A DNA stretch of 64,000 bases from Shewanella sp. VB17 (GTDB taxonomy: Bacteria > Pseudomonadota > Gammaproteobacteria > Enterobacterales > Shewanellaceae): NCBI RefSeq assembly GCF_013248905.1, contig NZ_JABRVS010000001.1:2542001-2606000 (forward strand), read 5' to 3'. The first letter of the stretch is position 1; the number at the start of each line of letters is the position of its first letter. Under the pieces are notes generated by a model. It was not told where the DNA came from. It ran no database searches and saw only the letters and a list, made by a program, of their open reading frames with translations. Below, piece after piece: positions 1-9,709 of this stretch. The translations under genes and the position numbers were made by a program.

Positions 1-896
1 ATAAATTAAGTGGCAATAACCCTGAAGAGCATGATTGGGAAAGTTTAGGGCAACTGCTCTTCTCGGCAAATCCGAGTTTAGGTTTTGCTGCCAGTGATGT
101 CACAGCCATTGAAAGGCTTTCTGTTGATCGGGTTAAAATTGAAACCACATTCTTAGGGTTAAATGGGGCTCAATCACCATTACCCAGTTACATGCTAGAA
201 GAGTTACTTCATGACGAAACAAATATTAAACGTGATTTTTTAGACTTTTTTAACAACCGTTTAATTGCTTTATTTTATCGAGCATGGCGAAAATATCGAT
301 ATTATATTCGCTTTCAAGATGATGCCATTGATAAATTTTCATCTCAAGTGTTTGCGCTTGTGGGGTTAGGCAATGAAGATATTCGCGGTGATACTCCCAT
401 TAACTGGTGCAAGATGTTGCCTTATGCGGGTATGTTGGCAGGACGAAGTCGTTCTCCTCAGGCGGTTGCCGGTATTATTGCACATTGTTTTGATCTTGAA
501 GATGTCTCGATTAGACAATGGGAATTTAGGCATGTCGAGATCCCGCAGTCGCAGCAATGTGTCTTAGGAAAAAGCAATGTCAAATTAGGCGAAGATACAC
601 TTTTAGGGAGTAAAGTCGGCGATATAAGTGGGAAATTTGTCTTGTGTATTAAAGGCTTATCCTTAATGCGTTTTCAAGATTTCTTACCTTCTGGCAAAGA
701 ATTTATGCCGCTGTGTAAAGTCATGGAAGTCATACTTAGAGAGCAAATGGCGTTTGATTTTGAATTGACATTAAAGACGGATGATATTCCTTTACTTAGG
801 TTAGGTGAAGAGCAGGGTGGACAATTAGGTTGGTCTTCCTTTCTTGGACAAGCTGCCATTGAACAGCAGCAAGTATTAATACAAATTAGGCAGTAA
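1..896 (+). CDS. tssG: T6SS baseplate protein TssG (VasB/ImpH), 5' end outside window
   Basis: TssG is a T6SS baseplate wedge component that works with TssE, TssF and TssK at the cytoplasmic side of the membrane complex. The reading frame is open from base 3 and runs to TAA at 894-896, so about 298 C-terminal codons are visible and the true start lies upstream. The first residues contain the family-typical F-x-A-N-P-S-L-G-F-x-x-x-D-V segment, and the conserved L-P-S-Y turn follows near codon 60. An in-frame ATG at 192 is internal, not the start. It leads directly into the FHA gene 12 bases downstream, the order seen in the V. cholerae vas cluster (vasB-vasC). The family call rests on motif and synteny together. 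Confidence 0.9.
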   Translation, partial: KLSGNNPEEHDWESLGQLLFSANPSLGFAASDVTAIERLSVDRVKIETTFLGLNGAQSPLPSYMLEELLHDETNIKRDFLDFFNNRLIALFYRAWRKYRYYIRFQDDAIDKFSSQVFALVGLGNEDIRGDTPINWCKMLPYAGMLAGRSRSPQAVAGIIAHCFDLEDVSIRQWEFRHVEIPQSQQCVLGKSNVKLGEDTLLGSKVGDISGKFVLCIKGLSLMRFQDFLPSGKEFMPLCKVMEVILREQMAFDFELTLKTDDIPLLRLGEEQGGQLGWSSFLGQAAIEQQQVLIQIRQ

Positions 897-908
897 AAGA
901 GGCACAGA

Positions 909-2252
909 GTGGATAAATCAATATTACTCAATATCGTTAATTCCCAAATGCTGGATTCAGGCTTATTGCCTTTTGTCAGATTCAGTAAAGAAGGTGGGCT
1001 GCTTGGTAGTGATACCAATGCTGATTGGCAATTAAAAGATAGGTTAAATCAAGTTCGACATCAACATTGCCGTATTGTTTGGCTAGATGAACAGTTTTGC
1101 CTCGAAGATCTCTGTGGTGAAGTGTTTATTAACAATGCTTCTATGCCTGTTGGGGTGAACCGTTTTGCCAGTCTTAATGAGAATGATGAAATCAATGTTG
1201 GCCCTTATAAGGTCAGAATATCATTAGGGCAGGGTACGAATGACGCTAGCTCAATGAGCCATCGCATATCGGAACTGTTTAGTGAAAATAATTTTGCTGA
1301 TTTGATGAGTGAGTCTTCGTCTGAAGTTGCGCACGATCATAATGATATTTCCATTGACGATCCTATGTTAGCACTAGATGCATTGCAGCAAAAATCACTA
1401 GAGAACACATTAAGTTTTGCATCTAAGCAAGCAGACAAAGTTGACAATAATAGTCTAATCGATGACCAATATTCGATTAGCGATAAAGAGCTAACCGTGC
1501 AAGCTGATTCCGAATATACCGCTGATTCTGCGATTGCATTAACACAACACACTTACTTGGATAATTTTACCATGGATGAGAATACGCTAGATTTGTTGGA
1601 ATCTGAATTACATGCTGAACTGGACATAGATCTGGCCAAAAACAGTACATTCACAGGCGAGCATATTACCGCTGGCCCTCTATTTCGTGGCCTAGGTACA
1701 CAAGTTGGCGATGTCCGAAATAGCGCACAAATGCAAGCTATTGCAGTGGATTTAGGCTCGGCATTAAAAGCGGCTATTACAGGGCTACTTTCGTTGCATA
1801 GCACGGCAAATCAAAGCCGTTACGAGCTAATGAATAAAAATTTACAACCAATTGAAGATAATCCGCTTCGATTGGGTCTAGATTATGAAGAAACAATCAA
1901 TACCCTGTTTTCTTATGACAGGAGCCCGGTTCATTTATCATCAGAAGCGGCTATTACCGAAAGTATCCAATCTGTTGAACATCATAATGAAGCGGTTCAA
2001 TCGGCGATCAGTGAAGCACTGGATTATATCTTATTGGCTTTTTCTCCTGAAAAATTGTTAAAGCGGTTTAAGCAGTATCGTAAATCAAGTGATGCTAATT
2101 TAGAGGCTGGCGATAAATGGGCTTGGTCTATGTATGAAAAATACTACGCTGAGCTGACCTCTAACCGCCAAAAAGGTTTTGAGAAACTCTTCTGGGAAGT
2201 TTTTGAGCAAGCCTACGATCGTAAGCTGCGTGAACTTCAAAGGGAGTGCTAA
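909..2252 (+). CDS. tagH: T6SS FHA-domain protein TagH (VasC/ImpI-like)
   Basis: This 447-residue protein carries an N-terminal forkhead-associated domain at roughly residues 20-100 (F-S-K-E-G-G-L-L-G-S-D, then R-H-Q-H-C-R-I-V), a phosphothreonine-binding fold. In T6SS clusters the FHA protein takes part in assembly or post-translational control of the apparatus. Here no Ser/Thr kinase (PpkA) or phosphatase (PppA) gene is visible, as in the V. cholerae-type cluster. The middle (about 110-270) is acidic and low in complexity, and the C-terminal 170 residues form the VasC-type helical domain. It starts with GTG. Its stop TAA overlaps the ATG of tssJ (TAATG), indicating translational coupling. 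Confidence 0.88.
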   Translation: MDKSILLNIVNSQMLDSGLLPFVRFSKEGGLLGSDTNADWQLKDRLNQVRHQHCRIVWLDEQFCLEDLCGEVFINNASMPVGVNRFASLNENDEINVGPYKVRISLGQGTNDASSMSHRISELFSENNFADLMSESSSEVAHDHNDISIDDPMLALDALQQKSLENTLSFASKQADKVDNNSLIDDQYSISDKELTVQADSEYTADSAIALTQHTYLDNFTMDENTLDLLESELHAELDIDLAKNSTFTGEHITAGPLFRGLGTQVGDVRNSAQMQAIAVDLGSALKAAITGLLSLHSTANQSRYELMNKNLQPIEDNPLRLGLDYEETINTLFSYDRSPVHLSSEAAITESIQSVEHHNEAVQSAISEALDYILLAFSPEKLLKRFKQYRKSSDANLEAGDKWAWSMYEKYYAELTSNRQKGFEKLFWEVFEQAYDRKLRELQREC

Positions 2253-2782
2253 TGAATATACTGCGCCTAGTGCTTATGATCTCGTTGTTGAGCCAACTCA
2301 CTGGGTGTGGTTCTGTATGGGAAGGCACTAAAAAAGTGGGCCAAGTCATTTGGGATCCTTCTATTCCTGTTGGGGCACCGAAAGATCAACCGACACGATT
2401 AACTTACAGCATAGTGGCGCAGCAAGATGTGAACCAAAATGCCAATGGTGATGCGACACCTATAGAGTTTCAATTATTTGAATTAGAAGAAGATTCAAAG
2501 TTATTAGCCGCTGATTATGATTCCTTAGTCACAGACTTTGAAGATGCGCTAGGGTCAAACTACATCGATCACAGTGATTTTACCTTGTTACCTGGTCAGT
2601 TTAAATTCATCGAATCTTTTGAAGTTGATGAGGATACACGCTACATAGGTGTCATGGCTCACTTTGGTGATCCAGATGTTTCACAGTGGAAAAAAGTAAT
2701 TAAAATCAAACCAATAGGAAGAGAGTATCATTTGTTGATTTTATTTAAAGAACAGGAAGTCATTCTGGATAAAGTGGAATAA
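2252..2782 (+). CDS. tssJ: T6SS outer-membrane lipoprotein TssJ (VasD)
   Basis: TssJ anchors the TssJLM membrane complex in the outer membrane and contacts the periplasmic part of TssM. The sequence begins with a hydrophobic leader ending in L-T-G-C, a lipobox with the lipidated cysteine at about residue 19. The rest is a small beta-sandwich of about 155 residues with the usual P-T-R-L-T-Y-S start. I place the start at the ATG overlapping the tagH stop, with AGGGAG 5 bases upstream. An in-frame GTG six bases earlier would add two residues. The stop lies two bases before tssK. Confidence 0.88.
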   Translation: MNILRLVLMISLLSQLTGCGSVWEGTKKVGQVIWDPSIPVGAPKDQPTRLTYSIVAQQDVNQNANGDATPIEFQLFELEEDSKLLAADYDSLVTDFEDALGSNYIDHSDFTLLPGQFKFIESFEVDEDTRYIGVMAHFGDPDVSQWKKVIKIKPIGREYHLLILFKEQEVILDKVE

Positions 2783-2784
2783 TC

Positions 2785-4119
2785 ATGTCGTCAAAAAATA
2801 GAGTAATTTGGTCTGAAGGTCTATTCATCAAGCCACAGCATTTCCAGCAGCAGCAACGTTATTTTGAATATATTACTGATGCAAGATTGGATTCGGTGCA
2901 CGGTCACCTTTATGGGGTTGCACAGCTTGAAATAAACCCTGAATATCTTGGCTTTGGCCGCATTGCAATACAAGCTGCGAAAGGCGTGATGCAAGATGGC
3001 ACTGTGTTTAATATTCCCCAAGAGGATGTTCAGCCTAATGCATTAGAGGTTGCCGATGGTTCATTGGCGAACCAAATCGTTTACCTCGCTTTGTCGCTAC
3101 GCAGTGATTCGATAACAGAAGTCACAGAGGCGTCCGTATCAGGCAATTCTCGCTATGTGACTCATCGTCATGAAGCGCGTGATATTCATACTAAACAGGG
3201 TGATTTTTCGACTATTGAAGTCAGCCCAGTGCACATGAAACTCATGTTTGAAAAAGAAGATCGCAGTGCATATACCTCAGTCGCCATTGCTAAAATTTTA
3301 GAAAAGCGTCCTGATGGAAGTGTGGTGCTCGATCCTCATTTTATTCCTTGTCATTATAATGTAGTCGGTATCCCTATATTACATCGTTTTATTGGTGAAA
3401 TGGCTGGAATGATGCGTGAAAGAGCCAAAAACATAGCCCAACGAATTGGTTCTCCAAGTCAGGGTGGTGTGGCTGATGTGTCTGATTTCATGTTGTTGCA
3501 AGCATTAAACAGAATGCAACCTGCATTACAGCATATGTCACAGTTAAAGAGTCTGCATCCAGAACAGCTTTACCTTACTTTGGTGAGCATTTGCGGCGAG
3601 CTTTTTTCATTCACTGATGACAGCCGGTTAGCGCCTTTGTTTACAGCTTATGATCACGATATGCCTGTTACCTCATTTACCTTATTAATGAATATGTTAC
3701 GACAGTCACTTAGCATAGTACTTGAGCCTAAAGCGGTATCGTTACAGTTGCAAAAGCGTAAATACGGCCTGATGGTTGCGCCAGTACAAGATCCTGATTT
3801 AATTAAAGAAGCTGACTTTATTTTGGCTGTACGAGCCAAATTGCCGTTAGAAGAGTTGAAGAAACTCTTTTTACAGCAGACCAAGATTTCATCGGTTGAG
3901 AAAATTCGTGAGCTTATTTCATTGCAACTTCCTGGTGTTGGGCTGACTCCCTTGCCGGTTGCGCCAAGGCAGTTGCCTTATCACGCAGGTTACACCTATT
4001 TTCAGTTAGATCGCAGCAGTAAATCATGGGAAATGCTCAATAATTCTACTGGATTTGCTTTCCATGTGGCGGGTGATTTTCCAGAGCTTGAGCTGCAATT
4101 TTGGGCCATAAGGAATTAA
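2785..4119 (+). CDS. tssK: T6SS baseplate adaptor TssK (VasE/ImpJ)
   Basis: TssK is the trimeric baseplate component that docks the TssEFG wedge to the cytoplasmic domains of TssL and TssM. The 444-residue length is normal. The N-terminus has the hallmark W-S-E-G-L-F-I-K-P-Q-H-F-Q-Q of this family, and the C-terminal receptor-binding part ends in the typical L-E-L-Q-F-W-A-I-R. There is no signal peptide or membrane segment, as expected for a cytoplasmic protein. It is packed between tssJ and tssL with gaps of 2 and 4 bases, so it is cotranscribed with them. Confidence 0.93.
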   Translation: MSSKNRVIWSEGLFIKPQHFQQQQRYFEYITDARLDSVHGHLYGVAQLEINPEYLGFGRIAIQAAKGVMQDGTVFNIPQEDVQPNALEVADGSLANQIVYLALSLRSDSITEVTEASVSGNSRYVTHRHEARDIHTKQGDFSTIEVSPVHMKLMFEKEDRSAYTSVAIAKILEKRPDGSVVLDPHFIPCHYNVVGIPILHRFIGEMAGMMRERAKNIAQRIGSPSQGGVADVSDFMLLQALNRMQPALQHMSQLKSLHPEQLYLTLVSICGELFSFTDDSRLAPLFTAYDHDMPVTSFTLLMNMLRQSLSIVLEPKAVSLQLQKRKYGLMVAPVQDPDLIKEADFILAVRAKLPLEELKKLFLQQTKISSVEKIRELISLQLPGVGLTPLPVAPRQLPYHAGYTYFQLDRSSKSWEMLNNSTGFAFHVAGDFPELELQFWAIRN

Positions 4120-4123
4120 TGCG

Positions 4124-4909
4124 ATGAAACCTCAAAAAAAACCGCTAACAGAGCAACAGTTAGACGATGTCTTGTTTGATGAAGCACGTAATATTGATGC
4201 AGATAAAGAATATTGGTTTCAATTACGTGGTGATAACATTAACCCTTTGATTGATGCCGCTGCACCATTGATGGGCATGGTTTTTAGAGTGAGAAAACTG
4301 GCCGAATTGGCGGATGTTGACAAGCTTTACCACAACAGTGTCGATGATATTACCGCGATTGAAGCTGAATTGATTGAGCTCGGATATGATCGAGCGATTA
4401 TTCTGGCTTATCGTTATGTGTTGTGCTGTTTTATTGATGAAGCGGTCATGAATACCCCTTGGGGATCAGACAGTATGTGGGCTGAACATTCTTTGCTTAC
4501 GCGTTTTCATAATGAAACGTGGGGCGGTGAAAAAGTGTTCAGCATTCTACAACGTTTAGAAACAGAAGCGCTGACGTATAAAGAGCTACTTGAATTTATC
4601 TATCTCTGTTTTTGTTTAGGTTTTGAGGGGCGCTATAAAGTGATGGCCAATGGTAAAGAAGAGTTCGATAAGATCATTAATCGTCTTTACGAAACTTTAA
4701 GGCACCTAAAGGATGAAGAGCCAGAACTGTTAACCAGTGCGACAGAACATGTGGTGAACACTAAATTTCAAATCGGTAGGCAAATGCCTATTTGGACTGT
4801 TTTTGCGGGTTTTTCTGTGGCGTTAAGCGTGATTTTTATTTTTTATTCTGTTTCGTTGGCCAATAAATCAGCGGGTGTGTTAGACAAACTTTTCCAGATC
4901 TTAAATTAA
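4124..4909 (+). CDS. tssL: T6SS inner-membrane protein TssL (DotU-type, VasF)
   Basis: TssL is the DotU-like inner-membrane partner of TssM. The 261 residues comprise the cytoplasmic hook-shaped helical domain (N-P-L-I-D-A-A-A-P-L near residue 40; C-F-I-D-E-A-V-M-N-T-P-W-G near 105) and one C-terminal membrane segment at about 223-245. There is no C-terminal OmpA-like peptidoglycan-binding domain, so anchoring to the cell wall would need another protein, as with the short TssL of V. cholerae. The stop is 9 bases before clpV. Confidence 0.92.
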   Translation: MKPQKKPLTEQQLDDVLFDEARNIDADKEYWFQLRGDNINPLIDAAAPLMGMVFRVRKLAELADVDKLYHNSVDDITAIEAELIELGYDRAIILAYRYVLCCFIDEAVMNTPWGSDSMWAEHSLLTRFHNETWGGEKVFSILQRLETEALTYKELLEFIYLCFCLGFEGRYKVMANGKEEFDKIINRLYETLRHLKDEEPELLTSATEHVVNTKFQIGRQMPIWTVFAGFSVALSVIFIFYSVSLANKSAGVLDKLFQILN

Positions 4910-4918
4910 GGATATTTT

Positions 4919-7522
4919 ATGATCCGTATTGAATTAAGTACGCTTATTACAAAACTAAACCCTATCAGTAAGTTGGCTATGGAAGAAGCTGCTTCCTTGT
5001 GTATTGGAAGGCGCAACGAAGAAATTACGCTATCGCACTTCTTGTACAGTTTATTAGATAATCCTCTTAGTGATCTTAGGGTACTGCTGAAGCACTCAAG
5101 TTGTGACTTAAGCGAATTCAAATCGATACTTGGCAATACCTTACCCAGAGGAGAAAGCTTGGATACCTATCCGTCTTTTTCACCTTTATTGGTTGAGTTA
5201 TTGCAAGATGCATGGTTGCTGTCTACCACCGAATTAGCGCAGACTGAGCTGAGAAGTGGTGCGGTTTTACTGGCTGCATTAATGCATTCAAATCGTTATT
5301 TACCTATTGAACTGGTCAATTTCTTCAGTGACATTAATCGTGAAACTTGGCGTAAAAATTTCAGCATTTTAACCTCCACATCGTCGGAATCTGCAGCTAA
5401 TTCGACACAGGGTGACAAGGCATCCAGTGCACCGACTCAAGCATCAGCCAATAGCGCTTTAGACAAGTTTACCACTAACTTTACTCAATTTGCCCAAGAC
5501 GGTGAATTGGATCCGGTACTGTGTCGTGATGATGAGATCAATCTCATGATCGATATTTTGTGTCGCCGTCGTAAGAATAATCCGATCGTTGTCGGTGACG
5601 CTGGTGTCGGTAAAAGTGCTGTCGTTGAGGGACTGGCACTGCGAATTGTTGCTGAAAAAGTGCCTGATTCTTTAAAGGGAGTGCAACTGCTGTCTTTGGA
5701 TTTGGGACTGCTGCAGGCTGGGGCTTCAGTCAAGGGAGAGTTTGAAAAGCGTCTTAAAGGTGTCATTGATGAAGTGAAAAGCTCGGCGATACCCATTATT
5801 TTGTTTATTGATGAAGCGCATACCCTCATCGGTGCTGGTAACCAAGAAGGTGGTGGTGACGCGGCGAATTTACTCAAACCGGCACTGGCTCGAGGTGAAT
5901 TACGCACCATAGGGGCAACGACTTGGAAAGAATATAAAAAATATTTTGAAAAAGATCCTGCACTTACTCGACGTTTTCAACTCGTCAAGCTTGACGAACC
6001 GACAGCAGAACAAGCGGTCACTATCCTGCGTGGATTACACAGTGTGTATGAGTCTGCGCATCAGGTTTTGATCCAAGATTGTGCGTTAAAAGCGGCAGCG
6101 CATCTGTCGAATCGTTACTTGTCAGGTCGTCAATTGCCAGACAAAGCCATTGATGTGTTAGATACTGCTTGTGCGCGTATTGCCATTAACCTTACTTCAC
6201 CGCCAAGAAGGCTATCTGAACTTGAGGGAGTGATCCATCAAACAGAGGTTGAGATGTCCCTATTGCTAAGGCAAACGGCGATAGGTCAAACGGTCGATAC
6301 TGAGTATTTAGCTGAGCTTGAAGAGATCACAAGCAATGCTTCACAAGAGTATCAAACACTCGAGTCTTTGTGGCAACAGCAACAAACCATTGTTCATAAG
6401 ATTATCGCCTGTCGTAGCGAGATTTTAGCCGATGATGATATTGACAGAGATCTTGAGGCATTGCGTCATGAATTACAGTCCATGGAGTTATCACTGGCAG
6501 AGATAAGTGTGGATAACACGTTAATCATTCCTCAGGTTGATGAACAGCAAATTGCTTCTGTGATAGCTGATTGGACCGGTGTGCCCGTTGAGCAGATGAA
6601 CAGTGATGAGTTACATAAAATTACCCATTTACCACAATTGTTGGGTGAATCACTTAAAGGTCAAGATATTGCCATTTCACGTCTACATAAGAATATGTTG
6701 ACTGCACGAGCAGACTTACGTAAAGCAGGGCGCCCTAAAGGAGCATTTTTACTTGTTGGTCCCAGTGGTGTCGGAAAAACTGAGACAGTGATCCAAATTG
6801 CGGAGCAACTCTATGGTGGTAAGCAGTTCCTGACGACCATCAATATGTCAGAATACCAAGAGAAACACACAGTATCACGTTTGATTGGCTCGCCTCCAGG
6901 TTATGTGGGCTATGGAGAAGGCGGAGTATTAACCGAATCCATTCGTAAAATGCCTTATTCAATTGTGTTACTCGATGAAGTTGAAAAAGCGCATCCAGAT
7001 GTATTGAATCTGTTTTACCAAGCGTTTGATAAAGGTGAGTTGGCTGATGGAGAAGGCCGTTTAATTGATTGCCAGAATATTTTGTTTTTCTTAACCTCTA
7101 ATCTTGGCTATCAAACCATCGTCGATAACGCTGAGACGCCAGAGCTTATCGAAACACAATTGTACCCAGAATTGGCCAGTTTCTTTAAACCTGCTCTGTT
7201 GGCGCGTATGGAAGTTGTGCCTTATTTGCCGCTTGGAGAAGCCGTATTACGGCAAATTATCGAGGCCAAATTAACGGCGCTAACATCGCGACTTGCATTA
7301 CGATACAAGGCGGACGTTTTCTGTTCTGAAGCGCTTACTGATGAAATTATCCGACGTACAACACGCACTGAAAATGGGGCTCGTATGTTAGAAGCGATCA
7401 TTGACGGGCAAATGTTACCTCCTATCGCCTTAGCATTGCTTAATAAATTGGCTAATAAGGAGCCTGTATTCAGTATCAAACTGGGCTGTATTGACGGTGA
7501 GTTTGTTGGAGAGGTCTGTTAG
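4919..7522 (+). CDS. clpV: T6SS sheath-recycling AAA+ ATPase ClpV (TssH/VasG)
   Basis: ClpV disassembles contracted TssB-TssC sheaths in an ATP-dependent way. The 867-residue protein has a Clp-N domain (about 10-150) and two AAA+ modules: Walker A G-D-A-G-V-G-K-S at 226-233 with Walker B I-L-F-I-D-E-A-H, and Walker A G-P-S-G-V-G-K-T at 614-621 with V-L-L-D-E-V-E-K-A-H. The short middle coiled coil (about 430-520) and the length match ClpV/TssH more closely than ClpB, and the position between tssL and vasH settles the call. Its last base overlaps the first base of the vasH GTG. Confidence 0.95.
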   Translation: MIRIELSTLITKLNPISKLAMEEAASLCIGRRNEEITLSHFLYSLLDNPLSDLRVLLKHSSCDLSEFKSILGNTLPRGESLDTYPSFSPLLVELLQDAWLLSTTELAQTELRSGAVLLAALMHSNRYLPIELVNFFSDINRETWRKNFSILTSTSSESAANSTQGDKASSAPTQASANSALDKFTTNFTQFAQDGELDPVLCRDDEINLMIDILCRRRKNNPIVVGDAGVGKSAVVEGLALRIVAEKVPDSLKGVQLLSLDLGLLQAGASVKGEFEKRLKGVIDEVKSSAIPIILFIDEAHTLIGAGNQEGGGDAANLLKPALARGELRTIGATTWKEYKKYFEKDPALTRRFQLVKLDEPTAEQAVTILRGLHSVYESAHQVLIQDCALKAAAHLSNRYLSGRQLPDKAIDVLDTACARIAINLTSPPRRLSELEGVIHQTEVEMSLLLRQTAIGQTVDTEYLAELEEITSNASQEYQTLESLWQQQQTIVHKIIACRSEILADDDIDRDLEALRHELQSMELSLAEISVDNTLIIPQVDEQQIASVIADWTGVPVEQMNSDELHKITHLPQLLGESLKGQDIAISRLHKNMLTARADLRKAGRPKGAFLLVGPSGVGKTETVIQIAEQLYGGKQFLTTINMSEYQEKHTVSRLIGSPPGYVGYGEGGVLTESIRKMPYSIVLLDEVEKAHPDVLNLFYQAFDKGELADGEGRLIDCQNILFFLTSNLGYQTIVDNAETPELIETQLYPELASFFKPALLARMEVVPYLPLGEAVLRQIIEAKLTALTSRLALRYKADVFCSEALTDEIIRRTTRTENGARMLEAIIDGQMLPPIALALLNKLANKEPVFSIKLGCIDGEFVGEVC

Positions 7523-9066
7523 TGAGCACGGGGCAGTGGTTACAACAAACATCAAATTTGATTGCATGTGATCAAGTCAATGATGTGATTGATCAATTTA
7601 TGCAGACGTTACAAGAAGAGCTAGAGTTAACGAACTCGCTTTTTTTAACACTGTCTGTTGATGGTCGTCAGCTTGTTACGTCTGCTTTTCAATCCACAGG
7701 TTTGTTGCACATTAATGATCGAACAAGCTGGAATGTCAGTGACTTCCAGCATCCATTTGCCCATGTATTGCATGCCGGAAAACCTATGGTGTTGGATTAT
7801 TACAGCTTGGCTTACTGGCGTGATAACAGTGAGTTTAAGGCATTTGTCTCAGGGATCCCTAAAGAGATGAGTTTACTCTTATATCCTTTGAAACAAAATC
7901 AGCAGATGTTAGGTTTAGTGTGTTTCACTTTTACTTCAACGATTAATCTACTTAAGCGGCAGGACTGGCAGCAATATTGTGGAGTGTTTACGCGCCACTG
8001 GCAGTTATTAAATACGGTGGCAGATCAGACTGGCCAAGCTTGCCGATTAACAGACTCAATTGCTGAAATCAAAGGCAAAATCATGTTAAAAGAGGATCTT
8101 GCGCGTTTATCTGAAGAGTTGGTGGGAGACTCAGGTGTGATGCTAAATCTCCGGCAAGAGGTACTACGTGGCGCCAATACTTTATTATCTGTCATGGTGC
8201 AAGGCGAAACGGGGACAGGTAAAGAATTAGTGGCTAAAGCAGTGCATCATTATTCGGCTCGCCATCAAGCGCCTTTTGTCGCGATAAACTGTGCGGCGAT
8301 TCCTGAAAATTTACTTGAGTCAGAACTCTTTGGTTATACAAAAGGGGCGTTTTCTGGTGCGGCCAGCAATAAGATTGGTTTGATTGCTCAAGCGGATAAA
8401 GGCACGCTTTTTCTTGATGAAATTGGTGATATGCCATTGGCGTTACAGTCTAAGTTACTGAGAGTATTAGAGTCTGGAGATTTTCGAGCGCTAGGGGCGA
8501 GTACAGAAATGCATTCTGATTTTCGCTTAGTAGCCGCCACACACGTGAAGTTAAAAGAGAAAGTGGACGCGGGCGAGTTTAGACGAGATTTATATTATCG
8601 TTTATGTCAATTTCCGATCACCGTTCCAAGACTCAGCGAACGTTTGGGTGATGTGCCTATTTTAACACACCACTTTATTCGTCGTTTTAATCGTCAACAT
8701 CACACTCATATAGCAGGTATACGTTATGAAACCTTATCAAAATTAGGTGAGTATGGTTACCCTGGTAATGTGCGTGAATTGAGGAATATGGTCGAATATG
8801 CCTGTGCATTAACTTCCCATAATGGTGAAATTGATATCACGGCACTTCCTTCCTTTGCTGAGTCTCAAATAGAAATTGATGAATTAAAAGACAATGAATA
8901 TGCCAATATTGGTGATCTCAAAGAGGCTGTCGCACAATTTGAGCGCAATATTATCCGTACTCGGATCCATAGGTTTAAAGGCGACCGTACTAAAGCTGCC
9001 ATGAGTTTAGGCCTACCTAAACGAACGTTTTCTCATAAATGTTTAAAGTTGGAGATAAATGAATAA
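7522..9066 (+). CDS. vasH: sigma-54-dependent T6SS transcription activator VasH
   Basis: VasH is an enhancer-binding protein that drives sigma-54 transcription of T6SS genes, notably hcp and vgrG operons elsewhere. The N-terminal 180 residues form a GAF-like sensory region. The central AAA+ domain has Walker A G-E-T-G-T-G-K-E at 228-235. The sigma-54 contact loop at 275-280 reads GAFSGA rather than the canonical GAFTGA. A Fis-type helix-turn-helix closes the protein (about 475-514). There is no receiver domain, so it is not phosphorylation-controlled in the usual way. The start is a GTG overlapping the clpV stop, and the stop overlaps the vasI ATG. Confidence 0.92.
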   Translation: MSTGQWLQQTSNLIACDQVNDVIDQFMQTLQEELELTNSLFLTLSVDGRQLVTSAFQSTGLLHINDRTSWNVSDFQHPFAHVLHAGKPMVLDYYSLAYWRDNSEFKAFVSGIPKEMSLLLYPLKQNQQMLGLVCFTFTSTINLLKRQDWQQYCGVFTRHWQLLNTVADQTGQACRLTDSIAEIKGKIMLKEDLARLSEELVGDSGVMLNLRQEVLRGANTLLSVMVQGETGTGKELVAKAVHHYSARHQAPFVAINCAAIPENLLESELFGYTKGAFSGAASNKIGLIAQADKGTLFLDEIGDMPLALQSKLLRVLESGDFRALGASTEMHSDFRLVAATHVKLKEKVDAGEFRRDLYYRLCQFPITVPRLSERLGDVPILTHHFIRRFNRQHHTHIAGIRYETLSKLGEYGYPGNVRELRNMVEYACALTSHNGEIDITALPSFAESQIEIDELKDNEYANIGDLKEAVAQFERNIIRTRIHRFKGDRTKAAMSLGLPKRTFSHKCLKLEINE

Positions 9067-9704
9067 TGTTACAGGGTAAGGGATTAATCCTGTCTGGATT
9101 GCTGCTGTCCGCATCCATGTGTTATGCACAGGCCCAGACACTTGATGATGCTCACTCGTGTGTGACAATCACGAGTAAGCTTGAACGGCTTTATTGCTTC
9201 GACCGGGTGTTTTCAACCCCCTTATTCACACCTTCGAAGGTCGAGGTGCAAGGACATGCGGTAGAACAAACTAGAGCGCTGGCTAATGAAGCGCGCAGGA
9301 CAAGCGAAACCCATTTCTTGCTAGGACAAGAAAAGAATAATCCTGACAATGTATGGCTGACGGCGTCAGCGATAGGCGCGCTACCTCCCCGACCTATTTT
9401 AATGCTGAGTTGTATTGATGGGATAAGCAGAGTAGAGCTGATATTAGCTGATTACGTTGACAAAGGCTCAGTGTTAGTGGCGATTAATAAATCGCTAACA
9501 GCAGGTCAACGTTGGATAAGTGATGATACAGGATTTGTATTTCGCTCTGGACGAGGTGTTCCTTCGATTAAACGTATGAAAGAAATGTTGGCAGGTGAGA
9601 GCTTTACTTTGCATTCAGATCAAGCGCAATTTAATGATTTACAGTTTGATGCTCAAGGATTAAAGCAAGCGCTTAAACCTCTTCGTAACATTTGTGGTTG
9701 GTGA
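9066..9704 (+). CDS. vasI: T6SS-associated periplasmic protein VasI
   Basis: This 212-residue protein has a signal peptide (about residues 1-23, ending near C-Y-A-Q-A) and then the VasI/TagO-like pattern with paired cysteines: H-S-C-V-T-I, R-L-Y-C-F-D and L-S-C-I-D-G, plus a C-terminal N-I-C-G-W. The even set of cysteines in an exported protein suggests disulfides. VasI is needed for full secretion in some vas-type systems, but its molecular role is not settled. The ATG overlaps the vasH stop, and the gene ends 5 bases before the preferred vasJ start. Confidence 0.82.
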   Translation: MLQGKGLILSGLLLSASMCYAQAQTLDDAHSCVTITSKLERLYCFDRVFSTPLFTPSKVEVQGHAVEQTRALANEARRTSETHFLLGQEKNNPDNVWLTASAIGALPPRPILMLSCIDGISRVELILADYVDKGSVLVAINKSLTAGQRWISDDTGFVFRSGRGVPSIKRMKEMLAGESFTLHSDQAQFNDLQFDAQGLKQALKPLRNICGW

Positions 9705-9709
9705 AGAAG

